Source: Ancylobacter oerskovii
GTDB lineage: Bacteria > Pseudomonadota > Alphaproteobacteria > Rhizobiales > Xanthobacteraceae
DNA: 64,000 bases
Assembly (NCBI RefSeq): GCF_018390555.1
Contig: NZ_JAHBGB010000031.1
Location: forward strand, 124,001 to 188,000
Direction of reading: 5' to 3'
Numbering within the stretch: the stretch's first letter is position 1; each line of letters opens with the position of its first letter. Shown one piece after another: positions 1 through 8,391 of the stretch. The notes below the pieces were generated by a model, which worked only from the letters and a program-made list of their open reading frames with translations, was not told the DNA's origin and searched no databases. A program made the position numbers and the translations under genes.

Positions 1-284
1 CCGGCGAGAATCGCATAGGTCCAGCCGACCGAGCCGTCCGCGGCGCCGATTTCCAGCGTCACGTCCAGCAGCGTCGAGAGCGACGCCTCGGCGCCGCCAT
101 ACATGGCGGGAACCGTGAGCCGGAACAGCCCGGCCTCGTCCATGGCCTCGATCGTGGAGGCCGGCAGCCGCCGCAGCCGCCTCGCCTCGGCCGCCTGCTC
201 GCGCAGGAAGGGAGCCAGCGCGCGGGCGGCTTTTACGGCTCCGCCCTCTTCCCGCGCCGGTGCGGCGATGTTGATCGCGTCCAT
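1..284 (-). CDS. Acyl-CoA dehydrogenase family flavoprotein, N-terminal part (cut by window edge)
   Basis: Reading the minus strand from an ATG at 284-282 gives an uninterrupted frame to the window edge, 94 codons. A GGAGG ribosome site lies 6-7 bases before the ATG. The visible residues (about 15-94) match the N-terminal helical domain of the acyl-CoA dehydrogenase / HpaH-HsaA-SfnC type flavin-dependent monooxygenases: a segment reading EAGLFRLTVPAMYGGAEA and then GAADGSVGWTYAILA. Members of this family either desaturate acyl-CoAs or hydroxylate small aromatics with a reduced flavin. The flavin and substrate parts are outside the window, so the exact reaction cannot be given. No same-strand neighbour is visible upstream. 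Confidence 0.75.
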   Translation of the reverse strand, partial: MDAINIAAPAREEGGAVKAARALAPFLREQAAEARRLRRLPASTIEAMDEAGLFRLTVPAMYGGAEASLSTLLDVTLEIGAADGSVGWTYAILA

Positions 285-535
285 GACGCACCTCCATGAT
301 GTGGGCGCACGCGGCCGAAGCCTCGTGACAGGACCGCCAGGATGGAGAGCGCCGGCTTCGCGCGCGTTATCCTTTTGCCGGCTCCGCTTACAATCGCAAC
401 ACCCCGCCGGCCCGGCACCCGGGGAGAGCCGGAAGGCGGCCGCGTTTCAATGCGAACCGGCGGGCATCGTTCTGAAATCAAGGCGGAATCCGTTGCCGCC
501 AGCCTCCGGCCATCCTCGAAAAGGAGTGGCCGGAC
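285..535. other. Divergent intergenic region between flavoprotein and GT29-like gene
   Basis: This 251-base spacer separates two divergently read genes and must carry both promoters. I see no clear -35/-10 pair and no strong inverted repeat. An AAGGAG ribosome site lies just before the plus-strand gene (near 520-526). No further gene is supported. Confidence 0.4.
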
Positions 536-1165
536 ATGCCTGCCCGCATCATCATCGTCGGCAACGGTTCCATCGACCCGAGCCTCGCCGCCTTTATCGA
601 CACCCACGACCTCGTCATCCGCTTCAACGGCTGCCGTTCCTTCGACCAGGCGCCCTCGCGGACCGACGTGGTCGCGGTCTGCAATACCGGCCGCCCCGCC
701 TGCGAGATGCTCGGCGCCCCCGGCTGGTCCCGCCATCCCGCGATACGGGCCGCGACGGAGATCTGGAGCGTGCGGCCGCCCCGTTTCTTCGCGGCGGAGC
801 GGGCGCGGATCGTGCGGGAACATCCCCAGCTCGCCGACCTGTGCGACGATTTCACCGACGGCTTCATCGCCTTCTGCGAGCGGACCGCCAAGCGCCACCG
901 CGTGATCTCCGAGGCGATCCATCGACGCACCGCCAGGGCCCTGCTGCCGCATGCGCCCGCCCCCTACGTGACCCCGAGCAGCGGGCTGATCGTCATCGAG
1001 CACGCGCTCGCCCACTGGCCGGAGGCGCGCATCGCCGTCGCCGGCTTCGACCACACGGGATGGTGGGGGCATCCGTTCGACGCGGAGGCCCGGCTGGTCG
1101 AGCACTATGTCCGGCAGGGGCTGCTGCAACGCGGCCTGCCGGCCCGGCACATGCAGGAGCTCTAG
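536..1165 (+). CDS. GT29 (sialyltransferase)-like protein of unknown function
   Basis: The 209-residue protein begins with a nucleotide-sugar-type motif: residues 5-36 read IIIVGNGSIDPSL and later DTHDLVIRFNGC, which resembles the VGNS...ID.HD.VIRFN signature of family 29 glycosyltransferases (sialyltransferase L-motif). Similar rhizobial proteins are sometimes labelled urease operon accessory proteins, although no urease gene is visible here. It has no signal peptide and no membrane segment, so it is probably cytoplasmic. The start ATG follows an AAGGAG ribosome site. A DUF1127 gene begins one base after its stop and is probably cotranscribed. Donor, acceptor and true activity are unknown; the GT29 resemblance is based on motif reading only. 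Confidence 0.6.
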   Translation: MPARIIIVGNGSIDPSLAAFIDTHDLVIRFNGCRSFDQAPSRTDVVAVCNTGRPACEMLGAPGWSRHPAIRAATEIWSVRPPRFFAAERARIVREHPQLADLCDDFTDGFIAFCERTAKRHRVISEAIHRRTARALLPHAPAPYVTPSSGLIVIEHALAHWPEARIAVAGFDHTGWWGHPFDAEARLVEHYVRQGLLQRGLPARHMQEL

Positions 1166-1166
1166 A

Positions 1167-1523
1167 ATGGCCGCCGATGACCGGGACGGGCGGGAACCGT
1201 TCCCATCGCTGCGCGCCGGGTGGACCTATCTGGTCGATTCGATGGGAATCGCCGGCGCCTCGCTCCACGCGCATGAAGAGGCGCTGGACTTCCTCGATCA
1301 CCGGCAATGCCGCCGCGCGCACGCCGGGACGTCCCGGCCCGCCGTGGCGAGCTTTCTCGCCCGGTGCAGGATCGGGTGGGATCGCCTGCTTCGCGAACTG
1401 GCGAGGCGGCACACGATCGCCATACTGAAGCGGCTGGACGACGCGACGCTGAGGGATATCGGCTTCGAGAGCCGGGACATGATCGACCCGGCCTTGCGCG
1501 TGCAGGCCGACCGCCGGTTCTGA
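1167..1523 (+). CDS. DUF1127 domain protein
   Basis: This 118-residue protein ends in a DUF1127-like helix pair: an Arg-rich helix (about residues 70-90, RRHTIAILKRLDD) followed by ATLRDIGF and RDMI. DUF1127 proteins are small alphaproteobacterial regulators; some bind RNA and affect phosphate and carbon metabolism. This one is longer than usual, because about 65 residues of unrecognised sequence precede the domain. I chose the ATG at 1167, one base after the upstream stop, because AGGAG lies 8 bases before it inside the preceding gene; this implies translational coupling. An in-frame ATG at 1107 lies inside the neighbour and is less likely. The gene converges on a minus-strand amidotransferase 14 bases away. 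Confidence 0.7.
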   Translation: MAADDRDGREPFPSLRAGWTYLVDSMGIAGASLHAHEEALDFLDHRQCRRAHAGTSRPAVASFLARCRIGWDRLLRELARRHTIAILKRLDDATLRDIGFESRDMIDPALRVQADRRF

Positions 1524-1537
1524 CGGCGGCTCCCCGT

Positions 1538-2239
1538 TCACTCCAGTGCGGCCAGCCATTCGCGCAGCATGGCGCGCGCTGCCGCGCGCAGCGGCGCACC
1601 GAAAGCGACCGCGTCCGTCCGCAGCGGACGAGGATCGATGCCCGCGGCGGAGAGTTCGGCGGCATGGCCGACGAGCCACGCCTCGATGCCGGCCGAGATG
1701 TCGAATTCGGGATGGAACTGCAGCCCGAGCACATTGGGGCCGAGGGAAAAGGCCTGCGTCGCGCAGGCCGGTGTCGTGGCGAGGCACGACGCCCCGTCGG
1801 GAATGGCGAAAGCATCGCCGTGCCAGTGAAGGACGGGTGTGCCGGCGAGGTGGCGAAGCGGGCCGGATTGCCCTTCCGGCGTCAGTTCAAGGGGAGCGAA
1901 GCCGATTTCCTTGAGGCCGGTCGGCCGAACCGCAGCGCCCAGCGCCGCCGCCATCAGCTGGGCGCCGAGGCAGATGCCGAGCGTCGGCAGCCGCCGGGCG
2001 AGCCGCCGGCTCAATAGCAGGCCCTCTTCCCGCAGGAAGGGATAGCGGTCCGCCTCGTACACGCCGACCGGCCCGCCCAGCACCACGACGAGATCCGGCG
2101 CCACCGGATCCATGGTGGCGAGGTCACGGCGCCCGACATCGGCATAGTCGATCGCGTAGCCGGCTTCGCGCAGAACCGTCTCGAATGAGCCAAGATCCTC
2201 GAAAGGCACATGGCGAAGGACGAGCGCCGTTTGGGGCAT
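1538..2239 (-). CDS. Class I glutamine amidotransferase (GuaA-type domain)
   Basis: A 233-residue protein with the full class I glutaminase triad: the nucleophile Cys90 in GICLGAQ, and His176/Glu178 in HPEF. Residues 50-60 hold the LVVVLGGPVGV strand-loop that forms the oxyanion region. The family releases ammonia from glutamine or cleaves gamma-glutamyl amides. Stand-alone members of this size, annotated as glutamine amidotransferase or GMP synthase-like, often have unknown acceptors. There is no synthase partner next to it. It lies 39 bases after the stop of the sensor kinase on the same strand, so it may be the last gene of the two-component operon. A cytoplasmic location is expected, since there is no signal peptide. 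Confidence 0.85.
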   Translation of the reverse strand: MPQTALVLRHVPFEDLGSFETVLREAGYAIDYADVGRRDLATMDPVAPDLVVVLGGPVGVYEADRYPFLREEGLLLSRRLARRLPTLGICLGAQLMAAALGAAVRPTGLKEIGFAPLELTPEGQSGPLRHLAGTPVLHWHGDAFAIPDGASCLATTPACATQAFSLGPNVLGLQFHPEFDISAGIEAWLVGHAAELSAAGIDPRPLRTDAVAFGAPLRAAARAMLREWLAALE

Positions 2240-2278
2240 GTTCTTTCCTTTCAGGGGTCCACCGCCCGGCTGCGGGCC

Positions 2279-3601
2279 TCAGCCGAGGCGAAGCTCGGCG
2301 GCGAGGCCGCCTTCGGGCCGGTTGCGCAGGGCAAGCCCGCCGCCGATCGCCTGCGCCAATTGCTGGGCGATGGCGAGGCCGAGGCCGGTGCCGCCGGTGT
2401 CGCGGTTGCGCGATTGTTCGAGCCGGTAGAACGGCTGCAGCACCGCCTCGATCTGATCCGGGGGAATGCCGGGCCCCTCATCCGCCACCGTGATGACGAC
2501 GATACCCTCGGGGTTCCGACGCACCTCGATCTGCGCGGTGCCGGCGAATTTCAGCGCATTGTCGACGAGATTGGTCAGGATGCGCCGCAGCGCATGCGGA
2601 CGGGTGGTCACCACCACCCCGGCGATCCCCTCGCAGGACACCGGCTTGCCGGTGTCCTGATAGTCGAAGGCCAGACTCTCCACGAAGGAGCCGATATCGA
2701 CCCGCGCCGGCCTCTCCTGGTGCCCATGCGCACTGCGCGCATAGGCCACCCCTTCCCGCACCAGCCGCTCGATCTCGGACAGGTCGGCGATCAGCTTGTC
2801 CTTCTCCAGCCCGTCCTCCGACATCTCCGCCCGCAGCTTCATGCGGGTGATCGGCGTCTGCAGGTCGTGCGAGATCGCCGCGAGGATCTGCACCCGTTCC
2901 TGGAGATAATGGGCGATGCGGTCGCGCATGGTGTTGAAGGCCCGCGCGGCATGGGCGACCTCGTTCGGGCCGCCCTCCTCCAGCCGCCCGGAATCGCGTG
3001 CCGGGTCCAGCGTCTCGGCGGCATCCGCAAAACGCCGCAGCGGCCGGATGGCCAGACGCACCGCGAACCATGCACAGAGCAGCAGCACGGCCAGCTGGAC
3101 CGCCAGCACATAGGGCAGCCATTCCGCCATCGGCATCAGCTGCGGCAGCATGTCGATCGTCACCACCGAGCCGTCGCCGAGGGTGACATGGGCCTGAAGA
3201 TGCTCGCGCCCGCCGCCGGGGATCGTATCCACCCGGACCGGGAAGCGGTTGCCCGCCGCGGCGTTGATGGTGTCGGCGATCTCGGTGGCCCGCGCGCTCA
3301 GCTCCGGCACCCCTTGCAGGCCCGGCCCGAGTTCGTAGCGATAGTTCTTCCGCGCCAGCAGCGGCAGCCATTGCGCGCGCTCCGCCGCCGGCAGGCGGTC
3401 CAGCAGCGCGATGGAGGTGGCGACGTCATATTCCAGCGAGGTCAGCATCGTCGCCTTGGCGCTCATGGAGCGCTCGGCGAACAGCACGGCGAAGGAAAGC
3501 ACATGCGCCGCCGCGAGGCCGGCGAACAGGATGAGGAACAGCCGCCAGCGCAGCGTGCGCGGCAGGTGCAGGACGGCGCGCAGGCGAGCGAGCGCGCTCA
3601 T
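2279..3601 (-). CDS. Sensor histidine kinase (EnvZ-like)
   Basis: A 440-residue inner membrane kinase. TM1 is at about residues 20-42 and TM2 at 162-182, bracketing a periplasmic sensor of about 120 residues. A HAMP linker (185-235) follows, then the DHp helix with phospho-acceptor His245 in AAISHDLQTPITRMKLR, and the HATPase domain with the N box at N344/N348 (NLVDNALKF), G1 DEGPGIP (374-380) and G2 GTGLGLA (404-410). The ATG at 3601 overlaps the stop of the response regulator by 4 bases, so the two proteins are translationally coupled and almost certainly a cognate pair. A longer frame upstream is only the shadow of the regulator gene. The signal sensed is unknown. Confidence 0.93.
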   Translation of the reverse strand: MSALARLRAVLHLPRTLRWRLFLILFAGLAAAHVLSFAVLFAERSMSAKATMLTSLEYDVATSIALLDRLPAAERAQWLPLLARKNYRYELGPGLQGVPELSARATEIADTINAAAGNRFPVRVDTIPGGGREHLQAHVTLGDGSVVTIDMLPQLMPMAEWLPYVLAVQLAVLLLCAWFAVRLAIRPLRRFADAAETLDPARDSGRLEEGGPNEVAHAARAFNTMRDRIAHYLQERVQILAAISHDLQTPITRMKLRAEMSEDGLEKDKLIADLSEIERLVREGVAYARSAHGHQERPARVDIGSFVESLAFDYQDTGKPVSCEGIAGVVVTTRPHALRRILTNLVDNALKFAGTAQIEVRRNPEGIVVITVADEGPGIPPDQIEAVLQPFYRLEQSRNRDTGGTGLGLAIAQQLAQAIGGGLALRNRPEGGLAAELRLG

Positions 3602-4338
3602 TGCCGCGCCGTGGTGATCTCGACCGGCATGGCGAGCACATAGCCTTCGCTGCGCACCGTCTTGATGTAGGCCGGCTCGCGCGCATCGTCGCGCAGGCGC
3701 TGGCGCACCCGGCTGACCAGAAGATCGATCGAACGCTCGAACAGCTCGGCCTCCCGGCCCTGCGTCAGATTGAGCAGCTGGTCGCGGGTGAGCACGCGCT
3801 GCGGATGATCGAGAAACACCTTGAGCAGGCGATACTCCGCCCCGCTCAGCGCCACGGCGGTTCCTTCCCGGTCCAGCAAATGGCGGGCGATGGTATCGAG
3901 CTGCCACTCACCGAAGCTCACCAGCTGCCCCGCCTCTGTCACCTGGAGATTGGGGGGAAGCATGCGGGTGCGCCGGAGCACCGCCTTGATGCGCGCCAGC
4001 AGTTCGCGTGCCGCGAAGGGCTTGGCGAGATAATCGTCGGCGCCCATCTCCAGCCCGACGATGCGGTCGGTCTCGTCGGTGCGGGCGGTGAGCATCAGGA
4101 TCGGCGTCGCCTTGTGCTTGCCCGCCCGCAGCTCGCGGCACAGAACCAGCCCGTCGTCCCCCGGCATCATGATGTCCAGCACGACGAGGTCGACGCGGTC
4201 CGCCTCGAGGAAGGCGCGCATCTGGCGCCCGTCCGCCGCCACCGTCACCCGGAGCCCGTTCTTCTTCAGATAGCCGGACACCAGATCGCGGATCTCGCGG
4301 TCGTCGTCGACGATCAGTATGTGGTCGATATGGTCCAT
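3598..4338 (-). CDS. OmpR-family response regulator
   Basis: The 246-residue protein has a receiver domain (residues 5-118) with acidic pocket D11/D12, phospho-acceptor D55 in LVVLDIMMPG and Lys106 in the KPF motif, followed by a winged-helix DNA-binding domain (about 145-240, ending YIKTVRSEGYVLAMP). It is the first gene of the pair with the sensor kinase. The spacer in front of it carries a 10-base direct repeat and an inverted repeat of the sort OmpR-type regulators bind, so autoregulation is likely. The gcd gene upstream on the same strand ends 249 bases away and is a candidate but unproven target. Confidence 0.93.
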   Translation of the reverse strand: MDHIDHILIVDDDREIRDLVSGYLKKNGLRVTVAADGRQMRAFLEADRVDLVVLDIMMPGDDGLVLCRELRAGKHKATPILMLTARTDETDRIVGLEMGADDYLAKPFAARELLARIKAVLRRTRMLPPNLQVTEAGQLVSFGEWQLDTIARHLLDREGTAVALSGAEYRLLKVFLDHPQRVLTRDQLLNLTQGREAELFERSIDLLVSRVRQRLRDDAREPAYIKTVRSEGYVLAMPVEITTARQ

Positions 4339-4399
4339 GGAGCGCCCGGTCCGTTTCGTTCTCTTCTACCCGATCACCGTGGCGGCAGCCGGGGAAGTT

Positions 4400-4438
4400 T
4401 GTACCGGCCTGTATCCGCCGCCGTGCCCGATACAGGCC
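4400..4438. promoter_or_regulatory. Probable response-regulator operator (direct plus inverted repeat)
   Basis: Two head-to-tail copies of TGTAYCSGCC lie exactly 10 bases apart (TGTACCGGCC at 4400-4409, TGTATCCGCC at 4410-4419). The second forms part of a perfect 10-base inverted repeat, GGCCTGTATC at 4406-4415 with GATACAGGCC at 4429-4438, separated by 13 bases. Tandem half-sites at about one helical turn are typical of OmpR-family dimers. The site lies 62-100 bases upstream of the regulator's start codon. Confidence 0.5.
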
Positions 4439-4587
4439 CCGACAACATCGGCCGATGCCATGGGCCGCCCCGCCCGATCGCCACGACATCCGGTCCCTAT
4501 CGGCATGCTCTAGTCCAGCCGGCGGACGTTTTCATGCGCGTCCGCACGCTCTTCGCCGGGGCGTGGCGGGAAAGGGCCTCCGGGGCG

Positions 4588-7008
4588 TCAGGGCAAGGCA
4601 TAGGCGATGACGTAGTCGCCCCGCTGGTCGGAATCGCGCGCGCCACCCGCGGAGATCACGATGTACTGCTTGCCGTTCTCGGGCGACACATAGCTGATCG
4701 GCGTGCCCTGGCTGCCGACCGGCAGGCGGGCCTTCCACAGCTCCTTGCCGGTCCTGCGGTCGAAGGCGCGCAGATAGAAGTCCTGCGTCGCGGCGAAGAA
4801 GACCAGATCGCCCCGGGTGGCGAGCGAGCCGCCGATGGTGGGCATGCCGATGGGGATCGGCAGGCTCATGCGGATGCCGAACAGCCTGGTGTCCTCGACG
4901 GTGCCCAGCGGCACCTGCCAGCCGATCTTCTGCGTCTTCATGTCGATGGCCGTCAACGACCCGAAGGGCGGCTTCTGGCAGGGAATGCCGAGCGGCGAGA
5001 AGAAGCGGTTCTTGACCACCGAATAGGGCGTGCCCTTCAGCGGCACCGCCCCCATGCCGGCATTGACGGATTCGTTGCCGTCGGAGGCCTGCGCCCCGGC
5101 CGGCTGCGGCACCATGTGCACCCAGAGCCCGAGGCGCATGTCGTTGGCGAACAGCGTCGAGGTGGTCGGGTCATAGGACAGGCCGCCCCAGTTCATGCCG
5201 CCGAGCGAGCCGGGGAAGCTGAGCGAATAGTCCTCGCCGGGCGAGGTGAAGAGCCCATCATAGCGCATGCCGCGGAAGATGACCCGGCAGGCGAGCTGAT
5301 CGAGGGCGGTCATCCCCCACATGTCGCTCTCGCGCAGCACCTCGGCGCCGATCTGCGGCATGCCGGTCGAGAGCGGCTGGGTCTCGGGATAGCGCTCGCC
5401 CTGAATGGGACCGGCCTTGACCGGAAGCTCGGTCACTTCGGTGAGCGGCTTGCCCGTCAGCCGGTCGAGCACGAAGAGCTGGCCCATCTTGGTGCCGATG
5501 ACGAGGGCCGGAACCGTGGCGCCGTCCGCCCTCGCGAAGTCGAACAGGGTCGGCTGCATCGGCACGTCATAGTCCCACAGATCGTGACGTACCGTCTGGA
5601 AGCGCCATTTCTCGTTGCCGGTGGTGGCATCGAGCGCCAGCACCGTGGCGCCGTATTCCTCGTCGAACCGGGTGCGCGGCACGCCCCACAGATCGATGGC
5701 GGCGCTGCCCACCGGCATGAAAACCGTGTTCGAGGCGACATCATAGGTCATCGGCGCCCAGACATTCGGCGTCGAGCGCGTGAAGGTGCGGCCCTCCGCC
5801 GGCGTCTGGCGATCGTCGGGATTGCCGGGGTCGAAGGCCCATTTCATCGCGCCGGAGACCACGTCGAAGCCGCGGACCACGCCCCCCGGCATGTCGAGCG
5901 CGACATTGTCGGCCACGCGGCCGCCGACGACGACCGTCGTCCCCGCCAGGGTCGGGGCCGAGGTCATCTCGTAGAGCGGGCTCGGGGCGGCGCCGAGGCC
6001 GGCCTTCAGGTCGACCTGGCCCCTGGTGCCGAAATCTTCGCAGAGCTTGCCGGTGTCGGCATCGAGCGCCACCAGGACCGCATCGATCGTGTTCATGAAG
6101 AGACGACGCTGGCAGGCACCGCCGGCCGGCACGGAAACCGGCGTCACCGGCGTGCTGCCGGGCGCCGTGGGCTGGACCGGCGGCCGCGTCGCGTCGAAAT
6201 AGGCGAGCCCCCGGCAGCGCACCCAGGTGGTGGTTTTGGTCGGGAAATCGTGCCGCCAGTTTTCCTTGCCCGTCGCCGCATTCACCGAAATGACCGTGTT
6301 GTGCGGCGTGCAGAGGAAGAGCGTGTTGCCGATCTGCAGCGGGGTCTGCTGGTCCTCGGCGCCGCCGCCGCCGGGGCTGAGCGGAACGTCGCCGGTGCGG
6401 AAGGTCCAGGCGACCTTGAGGTCCCGGACATTGGAGGCGTTGATCTGGTCCTGCGCCCCGAAACGTTGCGCGAGGCTGTTGCCGGCATAATCCGCCCAGT
6501 CCTCGCTCGCCGGCGCCGCCGGCCGGTCGGGGCGGGCTGCCGCCTCTACGCCGGAAAGGCCATGTGGGACGAACATGCCCCAGAGCCAGCCGAGATTGAC
6601 GAGGAGGAGCGCCAGGAAAAGGCCGGCCGCGCGTCGTCCGCCGCCCGGCCGGCCCTCGGCCCGGCGCAGCAGCGGAATGAAGAGCGCCAGCACCATGGCC
6701 GCCATGGTGAAGATGAAGATGCGGGCCTCGAGCGCCCAGAAATCCAGCCCGACCTCCCACAGCGCCCAGAGGGCGGTGGCCGCGACGGCGAGGCCGTAGA
6801 TCCAGAAGGCCCGGCTGCGGCCGCGCACGATCTCGACGCCGGACCACACCACCGCGAGCCCCATGAGCAGATAGTACCAGCTGCCGCCGCGGGCGATCAG
6901 CATGCCGCCGCCGCCGACGAAGACGAGCCCCACCAGCACGAACAGGAGGCCGAGCACGCCGAGCACCGCTCGCGCGCTTCGGGAAATGCCATCCGGCTTA
7001 TCGGTCAT
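4588..7008 (-). CDS. gcd: Membrane-bound PQQ-dependent glucose dehydrogenase
   Basis: At 806 residues the protein has the length and layout of Gcd: about five hydrophobic helices in residues 12-150, then a large periplasmic eight-bladed quinoprotein domain. Recognisable stretches include EDWADYAGNSLAQRFGAQDQ, the start of the propeller, repeated tryptophan-docking blades (TGKENWRHDF, TGNEKWRFQT, TGKELWKARL) and a closing GGARDSDQRGDYVIAYALP. Gcd oxidises glucose to gluconolactone at the periplasmic face, using PQQ and Ca or Mg, and passes electrons to ubiquinone. The family also includes quinate/shikimate dehydrogenases (QuiA), which cannot be excluded by reading. No pqq biosynthesis genes are in the window. 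Gluconate produced this way would enter metabolism through the gnd/zwf steps at 24-26.6 kb. Confidence 0.9.
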   Translation of the reverse strand: MTDKPDGISRSARAVLGVLGLLFVLVGLVFVGGGGMLIARGGSWYYLLMGLAVVWSGVEIVRGRSRAFWIYGLAVAATALWALWEVGLDFWALEARIFIFTMAAMVLALFIPLLRRAEGRPGGGRRAAGLFLALLLVNLGWLWGMFVPHGLSGVEAAARPDRPAAPASEDWADYAGNSLAQRFGAQDQINASNVRDLKVAWTFRTGDVPLSPGGGGAEDQQTPLQIGNTLFLCTPHNTVISVNAATGKENWRHDFPTKTTTWVRCRGLAYFDATRPPVQPTAPGSTPVTPVSVPAGGACQRRLFMNTIDAVLVALDADTGKLCEDFGTRGQVDLKAGLGAAPSPLYEMTSAPTLAGTTVVVGGRVADNVALDMPGGVVRGFDVVSGAMKWAFDPGNPDDRQTPAEGRTFTRSTPNVWAPMTYDVASNTVFMPVGSAAIDLWGVPRTRFDEEYGATVLALDATTGNEKWRFQTVRHDLWDYDVPMQPTLFDFARADGATVPALVIGTKMGQLFVLDRLTGKPLTEVTELPVKAGPIQGERYPETQPLSTGMPQIGAEVLRESDMWGMTALDQLACRVIFRGMRYDGLFTSPGEDYSLSFPGSLGGMNWGGLSYDPTTSTLFANDMRLGLWVHMVPQPAGAQASDGNESVNAGMGAVPLKGTPYSVVKNRFFSPLGIPCQKPPFGSLTAIDMKTQKIGWQVPLGTVEDTRLFGIRMSLPIPIGMPTIGGSLATRGDLVFFAATQDFYLRAFDRRTGKELWKARLPVGSQGTPISYVSPENGKQYIVISAGGARDSDQRGDYVIAYALP

Positions 7009-7160
7009 CGCGCTTCCTCATGCGTTCAGTGGTACTGCGGGGCAGGAATCTAGCATCTCCCTCCGAAGCGAGCATGGGGCCGCGGATGCGCGCCGCTCGA
7101 TCGGGAATTTCCGGGCAGGGCCGGTGGATGCCCCTCGCTCCGCGCCGGTGGCAGGCCGCG

Positions 7161-8177
7161 TCAAATCTCGCGGCCTCGCGCACGCAGCGCCTCGCTCGGC
7201 GCGATGCCGAACTGCCGCCGGAAGGCGGTGGCGAAATTGGCGGGGTTGGTGTAGCCGGCGATCAGGCTGGCCTCGTTGACGCTCGAGGCGCCGCGACGCA
7301 GGGCGGCATGCGCCTGCTCCAGCCGCAGCTTGCGCACATGCTCGAAAATGCTCACGCCCTCCGCCTGGCGGAACAGGCGCTGCAGGCCGCTGGCATTTAT
7401 GCCGGCCTCGCGCGCGATCGTCTCCACCGTGAGCGCCGAGGCGATGTTGGCCGCGATGAACTCCTTGGCCCGCTGGAGGCGGGCCAGATCGCGGCCGGCC
7501 AGCACGGCGACGGCATCGGGACGCTCGCCCTGTGTCATGGCGGCAAGCGATTCCCCCATCAGCTCGACCGCGCGCCCCTCCAGATAGAGGTCGCGCAGCT
7601 CCGGCACGAGCACGGTGGGGTTGAAGAGCTGATGCACGATCTCGGTGAGCCGTGGCGTCAGCGTCCAGCGGAACGCCTTGAGCTGGTTCTCGAACAGACG
7701 CGAAACGCGCCCGGTGCCGCCGGCCGCTTGAAAGCCGTCGACATTGAGCCATTCCGGCGTGGCGGAAACCACGAGGTGCCGCAGCAGCTGCGGCGTCGGA
7801 GAGGTCCGCTCGAAGCTCTCGGGTCGCCCGGTCACGATCGCGGTGCCTGCCGCCAGCCCGCGCCGGCCGGGGCGGAAATCGAATTGGCGGTCGCCGATCC
7901 TGATGTCGACCTGGCCGGCGAGGAAGAAGATGCAGGAAATGCCCTCGCGTATCCGCGAGGTCGCCGTGAAGGCATGTTTCTCGCGCGCATTGCTGACATG
8001 CAGCAGCAGGCCGGGCCGCAGTTCCTTGTGGAGGAACTCGCCCTCGATCAGCGTGTCCTCCATGGAGAGCCGGTCGTCCGGGCTGTCGAGGCTCACCTCA
8101 TCGCGCTCCAGGAAGTCCCGCACGCGCAGGCGCGTCCAGGCTTGCCGGTGTCCGGGCGTGGCATCACGCGGTGGCAT
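7161..8177 (-). CDS. AraC-family regulator, PchR-like (siderophore-responsive)
   Basis: A 338-residue regulator with a C-terminal AraC double helix-turn-helix (about residues 240-335: AKEFIAANIASALTVETIA then AGYTNPANFATAFRRQFG). The N-terminal part, with its SCIFFLAGQVDIRIGDRQF region, resembles the PchR/YbtA type of activators that sense ferric siderophores. I chose the ATG at 8177 because GGAGG stands 7 bases upstream; a longer frame to 8246 has no such site. It is divergent from the TonB-dependent receptor, the classic arrangement for this family, so it most likely activates that receptor when its siderophore is present. Ligand unknown. Confidence 0.85.
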   Translation of the reverse strand: MPPRDATPGHRQAWTRLRVRDFLERDEVSLDSPDDRLSMEDTLIEGEFLHKELRPGLLLHVSNAREKHAFTATSRIREGISCIFFLAGQVDIRIGDRQFDFRPGRRGLAAGTAIVTGRPESFERTSPTPQLLRHLVVSATPEWLNVDGFQAAGGTGRVSRLFENQLKAFRWTLTPRLTEIVHQLFNPTVLVPELRDLYLEGRAVELMGESLAAMTQGERPDAVAVLAGRDLARLQRAKEFIAANIASALTVETIAREAGINASGLQRLFRQAEGVSIFEHVRKLRLEQAHAALRRGASSVNEASLIAGYTNPANFATAFRRQFGIAPSEALRARGREI

Positions 8178-8391
8178 GACCTGCCCTCCGACGCCACACC
8201 CGCCCCTGACGAGAAAGGCCGGCGCCCCGCAATTGCGCGCCGACATCCTGCGGTTTCACCGGATCGCAAAGACCTTTCATCGTCCCGCAAACGCCCTGCC
8301 GTTGCAATAAGACCGCCCCGACCGATAGTCGTATCACGAAATAGATGAATGCCTCAAATTTAGAGGCACACCAAATTGAACGGTACTGCCG
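8178..8391. promoter_or_regulatory. Divergent promoter region of AraC regulator and siderophore receptor
   Basis: The 214-base spacer holds a perfect inverted repeat, TGCCTC at 8350-8355 and GAGGCA at 8363-8368 with a 7-base AT-rich centre. It also holds two direct CAAATT copies (8355-8360 and 8372-8377) 17 bases apart. AraC proteins bind direct half-sites, so the second pattern is the better candidate for the regulator site. This part is visibly richer in A and T than its surroundings. I could not identify a convincing Fur, Irr or RirA site. Confidence 0.4.

Noticed and set aside
3601..7053. A very long plus-strand open frame (1150 codons) opposite the response regulator and gcd
   Set aside because: It is antisense to two unmistakable genes, has no family-like motifs and is rich in His/Arg/Gly as expected of the complement of high-GC coding DNA.
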